The notes under the pieces: generated by a model
What the model was told of the DNA's origin: nothing
The model's input: only the letters and a program-made list of their open reading frames with translations
Databases searched by the model: none
Shown here: piece after piece, positions 52,950-61,782 of the stretch
How the letters are laid out: each line of letters opens with the position of its first letter
Position numbering within the stretch: position 1 is the first letter of the stretch
Translations under genes and position numbers: made by a program
Assembly: GCA_041665785.1 (NCBI GenBank)
Contig: JBAYIE010000016.1
Location: forward strand, 27,595 to 91,594
Length of the DNA: 64,000 nucleotides
Source: JBAYIE01 sp041665785
GTDB lineage: Bacteria > Bacteroidota > Bacteroidia > UKL13-3
Reading direction: 5' to 3'

Positions 52950-53212
52950 AATCCTGATAACTCTCACCCTAACAAATTACGTTTGATTTCTTTTCGATCA
53001 ACGCCTTGAATGAACATCTTAAATTGGTCTGAGATGCCTGATACTCCTGCGTTGCGCTGGAATTGTCAACTCCTGATTTCTGCAATATGTTTCAGGTAAT
53101 TCGTTGGTTGCAATTTGCAGAATAAAAATCCCATCGGCTTAAATTACAAATCCCTTCCATTTTCAGTCCTGTTTCCTACCTTTACATATCCAACCCAAGA
53201 GAATACTCCGCA

Positions 53213-54085
53213 ATGCCGCAGCCTTTTGTTAAACCAATAACCATTACCCGTTTCGAGCATGATCAAACTTCAACGGTGCAGGAATTGCTGGCCGGTGAAG
53301 AACCACTCGAAATACGCATAGGTTACGGACCAGAAAAAGATCGTCAGCAAAAAAACATTGCGGTTACCATGCGCACACCGGGAAACGATTTTGAGTTAGC
53401 CCTTGGATTTTTATTTACCGAAGGAATTATACAGTCGGGAAAACAAGTCCATTCCATCCACTATTGCACGGAAGTAAATACCCTCGAAAACAAAGAAAAT
53501 ATTGTACGGGTTGAACTCGATTCGGAAACCGAACTGGATTTCACCCGTTTACAGCGCAATTTTTACACTACTTCCAGTTGCGGAGTTTGCGGCAAGGAAA
53601 GCATTGAATCGGTAAAAACCGTTTGTCCGTTTCCACAGTCAGAGTTCCCCTTTGAAGTTAATCGTCATGTATTACAGGGCATCTCCCAAACCCTGCGCGA
53701 AGCTCAGCAGGTATTTGCGTATACGGGCGGTTTGCATGCCTCAGGTCTCTTTGATTTTGAAGGCCGGTTGCTGCTCCTGCGCGAGGATGTAGGTCGCCAC
53801 AATGCACTCGATAAATTAATCGGTGCAGTTTTGGGAGGTGTAACCCTTCAAAAAACCTACTCTATTGCTCTGCCTTTAAGCAATTATGTATTACTTTTGA
53901 GTGGCAGAGCCAGTTTTGAATTGATTCAGAAGGCTGCGATGGCTGGTATCCGGTTGGTATGTGCCATTGGCGCACCCAGCAGTCTGGCTGTTCAAATGGC
54001 CGATGAATTAAATATAACCCTGATTGGATTTTTAAAAGAACACCGGTTTAATATATATACACACCCGCATCGGGTCATCCTATAA
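53213..54085 (+). CDS. fdhD: Formate dehydrogenase accessory sulfurtransferase FdhD
   Basis: FdhD passes sulfur to the molybdenum cofactor of formate dehydrogenase. The 290-residue protein has the Cys pair in CGVCGKESIE near residue 125, ALGFLFTEGII, GGLHASGLFD, and EDVGRHNALDKLIG near 195, all family marks. It opens the fdhD-fdhB-fdhA cluster, 13 bases before fdhB. A near-consensus -7 element (TACCTTTA, 53177-53184) lies upstream. The call is secure. Confidence 0.96.
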   Translation: MPQPFVKPITITRFEHDQTSTVQELLAGEEPLEIRIGYGPEKDRQQKNIAVTMRTPGNDFELALGFLFTEGIIQSGKQVHSIHYCTEVNTLENKENIVRVELDSETELDFTRLQRNFYTTSSCGVCGKESIESVKTVCPFPQSEFPFEVNRHVLQGISQTLREAQQVFAYTGGLHASGLFDFEGRLLLLREDVGRHNALDKLIGAVLGGVTLQKTYSIALPLSNYVLLLSGRASFELIQKAAMAGIRLVCAIGAPSSLAVQMADELNITLIGFLKEHRFNIYTHPHRVIL

Positions 54086-54098
54086 AAAGAAAAGTATC

Positions 54099-55751
54099 AT
54101 GTCGAAAAATATCAGCGAATTATCGGGAAGAAAAGGATTGAAGGAAAATTTGTTTGAACAAATTGGCAGGGCTGCAAAAGCATCTGGAACACCGGAAACT
54201 GCAGATCTGGAAGAACTGGCCGGCGAATTTCTCATTGGCAAAGCGAATACCTACGGAAGTGCGTCGTTTTACGATTTTACCCGCGAAGAAAACAAGGGTA
54301 AAAAAGTGTACGTATGCAACGGAAGCTCCTGCCTCACCGCAGGTACACAGGGAAAAGTAAAAGATGCATTGACACAACATTTTGATGCCAACGAAATTGG
54401 AGAAATGTGCTGCCTGGGCAGGTGCCACGAAAACAGTTCTTTTCATTATAACGGATTGAATTATTCCGGTGATGCCATTGAACAAATTGCAGAAATCAAA
54501 AAAGATAAAAGCAGTAAACCCGATCATTACCATGTTGAACATTTGGGCACTCCGGTATTAACCAATGCTTTCTCCGGAGTCGACAATTATTATGCGATTC
54601 TGGAAGAAGCCCTCCAAAAATCTCCGGAAGCTTTGCTGGAAGAATTGAAAGTATCAGGTTTGCGCGGACGTGGAGGTGCAGGATTTCCTACGGCATTTAA
54701 ATTCGAAAGTTGTAAAAACACAGCGGGTTCAGTGAAATACATTGTGTGCAATGCCGATGAAGGAGATCCCGGAGCCTACAGCGATCGTTATTTATTGGAA
54801 CAACAACCGCACAGCGTTTTGCTGGGAATGATTTTGTCGGGGTATATCACCGGTGCCAATCAGGGTGTATTGTATATCCGCGGCGAATACCCGGAAAGCA
54901 TTGCCATCATCGAGCAGGCCTTACACATATTGCATACTAAAAACTTAATCGGAGAAAATATTCTTGGATCCGGATTTCATTTCGATTTCAAAGTCATTGC
55001 CGCGCAAGGCGCTTATATCTGTGGCGAAGAAACCGCTTTGCTTTCGAGCATCGAAGGACAACGTCCTGAAGTGCGTGTTCGTCCGCCCTACCCTGCACAA
55101 CAAGGCTTGTTCAACAAACCTACTGTGGTAAATAATGTAGAAACCCTGGCTTGCATTCCGTGGATCCTGCAGCATGGCGGAGCTGCATTTGCAGCCATCG
55201 GAAGAGGTAAATCAACCGGTACCAAACTAGTTTCTCTGGATGGATATTTTAATCGTCCGGGCATTTACGAAGTGGATATGGGTACACCTTTGAATACTGT
55301 TGTAAACGAACTCGGACAAGGACTTCGTTCACCCATCAAAGCTTTACATATTGGTGGTCCGTTGGGAGGATTGGTTCCGATGGACAAGGTGAATGACCTC
55401 AGCATCGATTTCGAAAGTTTTAATCAAAACGGATTTTTACTCGGTCATGCTTCGGTGGTTTGCCTGCCTCAATCGTATCCGATCATCGAATACCTCGAAC
55501 ATTTGTTTCAGTTTACGGCGCACGAAAGTTGCGGAAAATGTTTCCCTTGCCGCATTGGTTCAACCCGTGGTTACGAAATGTTGAACAAAGCGCGTACAAG
55601 CGATTATAAATTTGAAAAATCACTCTTAACCGATTTGCTCGAAACCATGGAAATCGGCTCCCTTTGTGCCCTTGGCGGTGGTGTACCTTTACCGGTAAAA
55701 AACGCCTTAACTTATTTTGAAGCTGAACTCAAACCTTACTTTAAAGCATAA
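54099..55751 (+). CDS. fdhB: NAD-dependent formate dehydrogenase, NuoE/NuoF-like subunit
   Basis: A 550-residue fusion. The N-terminal 150 residues are NuoE-like with a 2Fe-2S site (CNGSSCLTAG, CCLGRCHENS). The rest is NuoF-like: FMN loop GLRGRGGAGFPTAFKFE, NAD site ADEGDPGAYSDRYLLE and 4Fe-4S site ESCGKCFPCRIGSTR. It takes electrons from FdhA and reduces NAD+. It lies 13 bases after fdhD and 3 before fdhA. The subunit name varies between species; the role is clear. Confidence 0.93.
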   Translation: MSKNISELSGRKGLKENLFEQIGRAAKASGTPETADLEELAGEFLIGKANTYGSASFYDFTREENKGKKVYVCNGSSCLTAGTQGKVKDALTQHFDANEIGEMCCLGRCHENSSFHYNGLNYSGDAIEQIAEIKKDKSSKPDHYHVEHLGTPVLTNAFSGVDNYYAILEEALQKSPEALLEELKVSGLRGRGGAGFPTAFKFESCKNTAGSVKYIVCNADEGDPGAYSDRYLLEQQPHSVLLGMILSGYITGANQGVLYIRGEYPESIAIIEQALHILHTKNLIGENILGSGFHFDFKVIAAQGAYICGEETALLSSIEGQRPEVRVRPPYPAQQGLFNKPTVVNNVETLACIPWILQHGGAAFAAIGRGKSTGTKLVSLDGYFNRPGIYEVDMGTPLNTVVNELGQGLRSPIKALHIGGPLGGLVPMDKVNDLSIDFESFNQNGFLLGHASVVCLPQSYPIIEYLEHLFQFTAHESCGKCFPCRIGSTRGYEMLNKARTSDYKFEKSLLTDLLETMEIGSLCALGGGVPLPVKNALTYFEAELKPYFKA

Positions 55752-55754
55752 TTC

Positions 55755-58547
55755 ATGAAAACTCTTGAAGTGAATAAAACCTCTCAAAACGGCGTTCATT
55801 CCAACGGTGTTTCATCCAACGGAAAAAGCACCGCTGTTAAACTGGCGTATATTGATAATAAACCTTTCGAAATCAAAGAAGGCGAAACCATTCTGAGTTT
55901 CATTCGTCGCCACGAAGGCAAGGATCTGGTTCCTACCCTTTGCGATGCACCCAACCTCGAACCCTTTGGATCGTGCCGGGTTTGCAGCGTTGATGTTGCC
56001 TTACAAGAAGATGGTGCGGTAAAAACACAGGCCTCGTGTCATACACCCGTAATGCAGGGTTCATACATTTATCCGAGCAGCGACCGCATACAAAAACTAC
56101 GCAAAAACATCATTGAACTGGTATTGACTGATCACCCGCTGGATTGCCTTACCTGCGAAGTGAACAACAATTGCGAATTGCAGGAAGTAGCAGCCAAAGT
56201 AGGTGTACGTACCGTACGTTATCCGGAAGGGAAAAACCATCTGGATCGCAAAAAAGATCTGAGTCATCCATACATGACTTCCGATTTGTCGAAATGCATC
56301 AACTGTTTCAGATGTGTGCGTGCCTGCGACGAAGTACAGGGACAATTTGTACTCAGCATGGCAGGTCGCGGTTTCGACAGTCATATCATCAAAAGTTCCA
56401 ATTCCACTTTTAAAGAAAGCGATTGTGTGAGTTGCGGCGCCTGCGCTCAGGCTTGTCCAACTTCAGCTATCAGCGATGTGTTTGAATCCAAATCAATTGC
56501 CAGGGCTGAAACTACGCGTACGGTATGTACTTATTGTGGCGTAGGTTGTAACCTGGAGGTGGCAACTGTTGGCGGAAAAGTAAAATCCATACAGGCACCT
56601 TATGATGCTGAAGTAAACGAAGGACATACATGCTTGAAGGGCCGTTATGCATTCTCATTCTACAATCATCCCGATCGTTTGCAAACTCCTTTTATCCGCA
56701 AAAACGGAGAACTGGTTCCGGCATCGTGGGACGAAGCATACGATTATATAGTTAACGAACTTACCCGCATCAAAAAAGATTTCGGTCCCGATGCCATCGG
56801 AGGAATTTCTTCGGCTCGTTGTACCAACGAAGAAAATTACCTGATGCAAAAATTTATCCGCGCAGTAATCGGTACCAACAATATTGATGCCTGCGCACGT
56901 GTTTGCCACTCGCCTACTGCCATTGGAATGCAACGGACTTTTGGAACCGGAGCAGCCACCAACTCGGTGGTAGATCTTAAATTTACCGATTGCATCATGG
57001 TGATCGGTGCCAACCCAACCGACGGACATCCGGTAACCGGCGCCAAACTGAAACAGTTTGCCATGAAAAAGCCGAGTATCGTGATTGATCCGCGCCGCAC
57101 GGAGATGGCCAAATACGCTACTATTCACCTGCAATTGCGTCCGGGTACCAATGTGGCCATGCTCAATATGCTGTTGTATTATATCATCAAAGAGCATTTA
57201 GAAGATAAAGATTTTATTGAATTGCGCACAGAAGGATACGAAGACTTCAAACAAAGCATTCTGAAACTGGATGTAGACGAAATGGAACGCATAACTGGTG
57301 TAGACCGTGAGTTGGCGCGAAAAGCTGCTATTCTGTATGCTTCGGCAAAAAATGCCATGTCGTTTCACGGATTAGGTGTTACCGAACATTCACAGGGAAC
57401 TTTTACCGTAATGCTCATTGCCGATCTAGCCATGATCACCGGGAATATCGGTCGGCGGGGTGTGGGAGTAAATCCGTTGCGCGGACAAAACAATGTGCAG
57501 GGTACTGCCGATATGGGTTGCCAACCTTATCAGGGAGCAGGCTACCTGGATGTAACCAATCCGGAAATGCACAAAATCTACGAAGACTTTTATAAAGCCA
57601 AATTGCCTTTGCATGTGGGATTGAAAATTCCGCAGATGTATAAAGCTGCACTGGATCACAAATTCAAGGCCTTGTGGCTGATGGGGGAAGATGTGGCGCA
57701 AACAGATCCCAATACCCACCATGTGGTGGCTGCATTGAAAGAACTCGACCTGCTGGTGGTGCAGGAAATATTTATGACCGAAACCGCCAAGCTGGCGCAT
57801 GTAGTATTGCCGGCTGCTTCCTTCCTCGAAAAAAGCGGAACCTTTACCAACGGCGAACGGCGGATCCAACGCGTACAACAAGTGGTAGAACCGCTCAAAG
57901 GAACCAAATCTGACGGACAGATGATTGTGGACGTGATGAACCGCATGGGCTATGCGCAAGCTGATTACGATCCAAAAACCTTGCTGGAAGAAATAGCTAA
58001 AATCGTTCCCTTCTTTGCCGGTGTAAAATGGGATGAACTCGGCGAGAATGGCAAGCAATGGCCTGTACTGCCCGATGGTTCGGATACCGAAATCTTGCAT
58101 GTAGATACTTTTAAACGCGGCAAAGGAAAATTTGCTTACCACGATTTCCGCGAAAGCGAAGAACTTTTACAAAACGGAAAATCCTTTCCGTATATCATTA
58201 CCACAAACCGTGAGTTGGAGCATTACAATGCCGGTACTATGACCCGCCGTACAAAAAATGCGGAGATACTGAGTGAAGACGTTCTGATGATCAATCCTGA
58301 AGATGCAGCCAAACACCAGATTACCGAAGGCGATATGGTATGTGTGGAAAGTGCACGAGGAAAAATTGATGTTCGTGCCCGCATCACCGACGAAGTGTTA
58401 CCCGGGATCCTTTCCTCTACCTTCCATTTCCCTGAAATACGCATGAACGATATTACCAGCAGTGTTTCCGACAGCGAAGCCATGTGTCCGGAGTATAAAG
58501 TGGTGGCTGTGAATATTCGTAAGAGTAAAGGGAAGTATAAAGTTTGA
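55755..58547 (+). CDS. fdhA: Formate dehydrogenase alpha subunit (molybdopterin)
   Basis: A 930-residue catalytic subunit oxidising formate to CO2. N-terminal 2Fe-2S domain (CDAPNLEPFGSCRVCSVD), His-Cys cluster region (DHPLDCLTCEVNNNCELQ), two 4Fe-4S motifs (CINCFRCVRACDE, CVSCGACAQACPT), then the molybdopterin part starting CTYCGVGCNLEV. The metal ligand is Cys384 in CARVCHSPTA, so the enzyme is not a selenoprotein. The soluble NAD-linked type is inferred from the lack of membrane subunits and from FdhB. The call is secure. Confidence 0.96.
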   Translation: MKTLEVNKTSQNGVHSNGVSSNGKSTAVKLAYIDNKPFEIKEGETILSFIRRHEGKDLVPTLCDAPNLEPFGSCRVCSVDVALQEDGAVKTQASCHTPVMQGSYIYPSSDRIQKLRKNIIELVLTDHPLDCLTCEVNNNCELQEVAAKVGVRTVRYPEGKNHLDRKKDLSHPYMTSDLSKCINCFRCVRACDEVQGQFVLSMAGRGFDSHIIKSSNSTFKESDCVSCGACAQACPTSAISDVFESKSIARAETTRTVCTYCGVGCNLEVATVGGKVKSIQAPYDAEVNEGHTCLKGRYAFSFYNHPDRLQTPFIRKNGELVPASWDEAYDYIVNELTRIKKDFGPDAIGGISSARCTNEENYLMQKFIRAVIGTNNIDACARVCHSPTAIGMQRTFGTGAATNSVVDLKFTDCIMVIGANPTDGHPVTGAKLKQFAMKKPSIVIDPRRTEMAKYATIHLQLRPGTNVAMLNMLLYYIIKEHLEDKDFIELRTEGYEDFKQSILKLDVDEMERITGVDRELARKAAILYASAKNAMSFHGLGVTEHSQGTFTVMLIADLAMITGNIGRRGVGVNPLRGQNNVQGTADMGCQPYQGAGYLDVTNPEMHKIYEDFYKAKLPLHVGLKIPQMYKAALDHKFKALWLMGEDVAQTDPNTHHVVAALKELDLLVVQEIFMTETAKLAHVVLPAASFLEKSGTFTNGERRIQRVQQVVEPLKGTKSDGQMIVDVMNRMGYAQADYDPKTLLEEIAKIVPFFAGVKWDELGENGKQWPVLPDGSDTEILHVDTFKRGKGKFAYHDFRESEELLQNGKSFPYIITTNRELEHYNAGTMTRRTKNAEILSEDVLMINPEDAAKHQITEGDMVCVESARGKIDVRARITDEVLPGILSSTFHFPEIRMNDITSSVSDSEAMCPEYKVVAVNIRKSKGKYKV

Positions 58548-58656
58548 TGAAGGTTGGTTTAAAAATAACCCGAAAGTTTTATGCAGTCTATCGCTGTTTA
58601 AGGATGTTAGCGGCAATATCGAAGACTTTCGAAAAAAAGTTAAATTTGTTAAATGA

Positions 58657-58959
58657 ATGAAAGAAATTAGACTTCATATTGGCAAGATCAAAACTCTTTG
58701 TGATACCAACAAAGTCAAGACTCTTTTTGCATTTGGATCAGTCTTAACGGATAGATTTCGACCAGAAAGTGATATTGATCTAATAGTTGATATCGCGGAT
58801 ACCGATCCTCTATCTTATGCTGACAAATATTTCAACTTGAAAGAACAGCTTGAACAGATATTCAATAGGCATGTAGATCTCCTAGAACAAAAGGCTCTCA
58901 AAAACCCATACTTAAAAGCAGAGATAGATCAGACCAAAGTACTTATTTATGGAAAATGA
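58657..58959 (+). CDS. mntA: MntA-type nucleotidyltransferase antitoxin (module 1)
   Basis: A 100-residue minimal nucleotidyltransferase with the GSX10DxD site as FGSVLTDRFRPESDIDLIVD. Proteins of this type act as antitoxins that AMPylate a HEPN toxin (HepT). It overlaps the HepT gene by 11 bases. A similar pair lies 1.7 kb away. The region differs from the housekeeping DNA around it and looks horizontally acquired. Confidence 0.9.
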   Translation: MKEIRLHIGKIKTLCDTNKVKTLFAFGSVLTDRFRPESDIDLIVDIADTDPLSYADKYFNLKEQLEQIFNRHVDLLEQKALKNPYLKAEIDQTKVLIYGK

Positions 58960-59284
58960 AATAAAGACCTGGCTGACCGACATCAAGCAAGCTATCCAAG
59001 AAATCAACCAATTTTTACCTAACAGAAAAGACTTCTTTGAATTCGAAAAAGATTTAAAGACGAAAAGAGCCATTGAACGAAATATCGAAATAATTGGAGA
59101 AGCTGTGAGCAGAATACTAAAAGTGCATCCAGACTTTCAAATAAAAAATGCCAGGAAGATAGTTGATACAAGAAATAGGATCAGCCATGGTTATGACAGC
59201 ATTTCTAGTGATATTATTTGGACAATAATAATTCGTGACATTCCAAACTTGGAAATTGAGATAAATCAACTTCTAGACTTATAA
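58949..59284 (+). CDS. hepT: HepT-type HEPN toxin (module 1)
   Basis: A 111-residue DUF86/HEPN protein with the RNase motif Rx4-6H as RNRISHGYD near residue 85. ERNIEIIGEAVSRILK and the C-terminal IPNLEIEINQLL fit the family. HepT cleaves RNA and is neutralised by MntA. Copy A of the 155-bp repeat begins 24 bases after the stop. Order antitoxin then toxin, with overlap, is usual. Confidence 0.9.
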   Translation: MENEIKTWLTDIKQAIQEINQFLPNRKDFFEFEKDLKTKRAIERNIEIIGEAVSRILKVHPDFQIKNARKIVDTRNRISHGYDSISSDIIWTIIIRDIPNLEIEINQLLDL

Positions 59285-59307
59285 CACCAAATACTGCAGC
59301 TAGCACA

Positions 59308-59464
59308 GGCTAAACGCAAGCATTGGCAATTTCCTCGTAAGAAAGATTTTGGTATATTTGATTCGCCTTCGCGGGTACGCTTCGGCGGGACAAGGAATAA
59401 ACATGTTTCGCGCTGAGGTAAAGGTAAAGTATCCCTGCCCGCGTCAAGCCTGGGAACGTTATGC
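59308..59464. repeat. 155-bp repeat, copy A (attC-like ends)
   Basis: Copy A begins GGCTAAACGCAAGCATTGGC and ends GGGAACGTTATGC; copy B is at 60098-60252. Both contain a TATATTTG -7 promoter match (59353-59360 here) and a conserved AATAAACATGTTTCGCGCTG block. The terminal CTAAACG/CGTTA is an imperfect inverted repeat. The copy sits between the HepT gene and the lipoprotein gene. Confidence 0.75.
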
Positions 59465-59484
59465 ACTATGCTTAAAGTCATATC

Positions 59485-60090
59485 ATGAAAAATCCAATTT
59501 ATCTAATTCTAATCAGTTTAGTTTTTCAGGGTTGCTTGAATACCGATAGAAAATCAGACCCGACAATAATTGATTTTACTTTTAAAGACTTTTACTCCGG
59601 CAACGCAGTTGCTGGAGTAAAAGTCTCCTTGACAAAGAAACGTTTTAATTTGATGGGTTCACCGACATATGAAATTGCAACATTTGAAACTGATGTTAAT
59701 GGGAAAATTGCCTACTCATTCCAAAATGAACAAAGTCACCTATACTATATATCTCCAAAGGAGAATGAAGAATATGGTGGATTTCTTGATGCGAATCTTA
59801 AAACTGGACAAAAGAATTCTCAAACAATTAGCGTAAAACAGTTTAATGTGCTTAAAATTAATCTGATAAATTCCACCAAAAAATACCAAAACGTGGAATT
59901 AAATTTTCAAGAAGAATTTGCTCCTTATAGTTCATTTAAAGGTGCTTTTAAAGACACTAGCATTTTATTCAAGAGTATTCCTGAAACAAATTTTGCACAG
60001 ATCCGATTGCAATTTGATACCTCAAAAGTGATGGAATTCCAAATTGATATTCCAAAGATTGACACTTTTAATGTAAGCTATCAATATTAG
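59485..60090 (+). CDS. Orphan lipoprotein between repeats
   Basis: A 201-residue putative lipoprotein (signal MKNPIYLILISLVFQGC, Cys17). The mature part holds strand-rich sequence with a carboxypeptidase-regulatory-like beta pattern (FTFKDFYSGNAVAGVKVSLTKK, DVNGKIAYSFQNE). I know no family for it. It is bracketed by copies A and B of the 155-bp repeat, so it may be a mobile cassette gene. It reads in the same direction as both toxin-antitoxin pairs. Confidence 0.7.
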   Translation: MKNPIYLILISLVFQGCLNTDRKSDPTIIDFTFKDFYSGNAVAGVKVSLTKKRFNLMGSPTYEIATFETDVNGKIAYSFQNEQSHLYYISPKENEEYGGFLDANLKTGQKNSQTISVKQFNVLKINLINSTKKYQNVELNFQEEFAPYSSFKGAFKDTSILFKSIPETNFAQIRLQFDTSKVMEFQIDIPKIDTFNVSYQY

Positions 60091-60097
60091 GCACTGG

Positions 60098-60252
60098 GTC
60101 TAACGCAAGCATTGGCAATTTCCCCGTAATAAAGATTTTGGTATATTTGATTCCCCTTCGCGGGTACGCTTCAGTGAACGAGGGAATAAACATGTTTCGC
60201 GCTGAGGTAAAGGTAAAGTATTCCTGCCCTAGCCAAATCAGGGACCGTTAGT
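60098..60252. repeat. 155-bp repeat, copy B (attC-like ends)
   Basis: Begins GTCTAACGCAAGCATTGGC (GTCTAAC fits RYYYAAC) and ends GGGACCGTTAG. The ends CTAACG and CGTTAG are perfect 6-base inverted repeats. The TATATTTG match is at 60142-60149. It begins 8 bases after the lipoprotein stop. Confidence 0.75.
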
Positions 60253-60292
60253 GGTAAATTTCATTGAAGATCTCGTTTTAATCAAATTTCCG

Positions 60293-60318
60293 TATTTTTG
60301 ATATATATATATATATAT
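60293..60318 (+). promoter_or_regulatory. -7 element TATTTTTG with adjoining (AT)9 tract
   Basis: TATTTTTG (60293-60300) is followed without a gap by nine AT units up to the start codon of the second MntA gene. The tract occupies the expected transcription start and leader, where changes in unit number could alter expression. Confidence 0.55.
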
Positions 60319-60620
60319 TGATTGTGACTACAAAAGAAGATATATTAAAGCAAATCAAAATGCATAAGCCGGAACTCTTCAGGTTGGGAATTTCCAATAT
60401 TGGCCTGTTTGGTTCTTATCTTAGAAATGAACAGTCATCGACAAGTGATATTGACATACTTGTCGATTTTTTTCCGGATAAAGAAAGTTTTGATAACTAC
60501 ATGGCGGTATGTGACATTGTAGAAAGCTTGTTCAAGGATGAGAGAGTAGAAGTTGTTACAAAGAATGGATTGAGTCCTCACATCGGGACAGAGATATTAA
60601 GTGAAGTCGTATATGCCTAA
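60318..60620 (+). CDS. mntA: MntA-type nucleotidyltransferase antitoxin (module 2)
   Basis: A 100-residue minimal nucleotidyltransferase with IGLFGSYLRNEQSSTSDIDILVDF (GSX9-10DxD). It is only distantly similar to the module 1 protein. The start is uncertain: TTG at 60318 abuts the AT tract, and GTG at 60324 is equally possible. It overlaps the HepT gene by 8 bases. It is the likely antitoxin of that toxin. Confidence 0.87.
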   Translation: MIVTTKEDILKQIKMHKPELFRLGISNIGLFGSYLRNEQSSTSDIDILVDFFPDKESFDNYMAVCDIVESLFKDERVEVVTKNGLSPHIGTEILSEVVYA

Positions 60621-60954
60621 AGATCCTCTCGAGTATGTTAAACACATTCGCGATGAATGCGCTTATATTTTATCCGTTGCCAATCCAAAGTTGTCAAAAG
60701 AAGCATTTTTAACAGATGAAACATTAAAGCGAGCCATAGTTCGAAGCCTTGAAGTTATTGGTGAGGCATCAAAAAAAGTTCCGGCAGATTTTAAGATTAA
60801 ATGGAATGCGATTACATGGAAAAACATTGCCGGAATGAGAGATAGATTGATTCATGACTACATGGGTGTAAATTATTTGATTGTTTGGGATGTTGTGAAA
60901 AATAAAATTCCTGAATTAAATGATCAGATTAATGACGTTCTGAAAGACAAATAA
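60613..60954 (+). CDS. hepT: HepT-type HEPN toxin (module 2)
   Basis: A 113-residue DUF86/HEPN protein with MRDRLIHDYMGVNYLIVWDVV, where the R..H RNase motif is RDRLIH followed by the Tyr that MntA AMPylates in known systems. Start 60613 overlaps the antitoxin gene; a TTG/GTG further up is possible. A partial third copy of the 155-bp repeat (about 60973-60998) lies just after the gene. Confidence 0.9.
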   Translation: MPKDPLEYVKHIRDECAYILSVANPKLSKEAFLTDETLKRAIVRSLEVIGEASKKVPADFKIKWNAITWKNIAGMRDRLIHDYMGVNYLIVWDVVKNKIPELNDQINDVLKDK

Positions 60955-60972
60955 AAATCTACCGCTAACAAA

Positions 60973-60998
60973 GGTTAAACGCGAGCAGTTAAATCCCC
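60973..60998. repeat. Partial third repeat copy (5' end only)
   Basis: GGTTAAACGCGAGCAGTTAAATCCC matches the 5' end of copies A and B (GGCTAAACGCAAGCA and on) with a few changes, then stops. It sits just after the second HepT gene. Confidence 0.5.
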
Positions 60999-61012
60999 TC
61001 TAAAAAAAGTGA

Positions 61013-61708
61013 TCATCCATCCCACTCCACCCTGTTAACTATCAATATCCATTTCCCGTTCACTTTCCTGTAAAAGGCTGAATATCCAACGCTACAGCGG
61101 TTTCCACAGTACACATTCCACTTCAAAAATGCGATATCGTATGTTGCATTAAACACGGGAACTGTAAAAGCCAATAACACTGCTCGGTGTTTTTTGTAGA
61201 ATTTGTTCCAACCCTTCTCGTCATTTGATCTAATTAGTTTTTGAATTTCTCTTTGGCTTATAAGCGGTACATCGAAAATATCTTTTGACCACACCTTTAT
61301 TGTCTGATTAACCATAGAGATTCGGGTGGAATCCATAGCACATATAAAACTACTTAACTGATCCTTGTGAATTGAATCGGCTGTTTCAAAATTAAAAGCC
61401 GCAGGAACGTTAACAATCAAAGGCTTTTGCGCAATTACGATCCTCGTAAACTTATCTCTCCAATACTTTGTGGCAATGGTGTACTTAAAGTCGGTTGTAT
61501 CCACCTTACGTTGCACCTTTTTTACTGTTGTAGGTGGATACACACTTTTTGCAGAGTCGCTTACAAAATCCTGGTACGAATAATGTGTTGAATCGTGCAG
61601 GATTTGTTCGAAAAATTGTTTGATCTCCGATTTGTATTGATCGTTTGATTCCTGACCTGTTCCGGTCTGAATCCAGAAAAATGCAAGGATCATTAATAAA
61701 CGTCTCAT
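61013..61708 (-). CDS. Secreted hypothetical protein
   Basis: A 231-residue exported protein with signal peptide MRRLLMILAFFWIQTGTGQ. The mature part has helical and mixed segments (SDSAKSVYPPTTVKKVQRKVD, WNKFYKKHRAVLLAF) and ends in strand-rich sequence with Cys in YCGNRCSVGYSAFYRKVNGKWIL. I do not recognise a family. It is a single gene convergent with the HepT module. Confidence 0.7.
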   Translation of the reverse strand: MRRLLMILAFFWIQTGTGQESNDQYKSEIKQFFEQILHDSTHYSYQDFVSDSAKSVYPPTTVKKVQRKVDTTDFKYTIATKYWRDKFTRIVIAQKPLIVNVPAAFNFETADSIHKDQLSSFICAMDSTRISMVNQTIKVWSKDIFDVPLISQREIQKLIRSNDEKGWNKFYKKHRAVLLAFTVPVFNATYDIAFLKWNVYCGNRCSVGYSAFYRKVNGKWILIVNRVEWDG

Positions 61709-61782
61709 GGCTACTCTCAGATTTTTCGTTTAATTATGGTGCTGCCAGTATTGCTTGCCGTCATCCTGTTCAGAAAACAAAA

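Noticed and set aside
56880..56910. Selenocysteine at the FdhA active site
   Set aside because: The ligand codon at 56904-56906 is TGC (cysteine), with no in-frame TGA.
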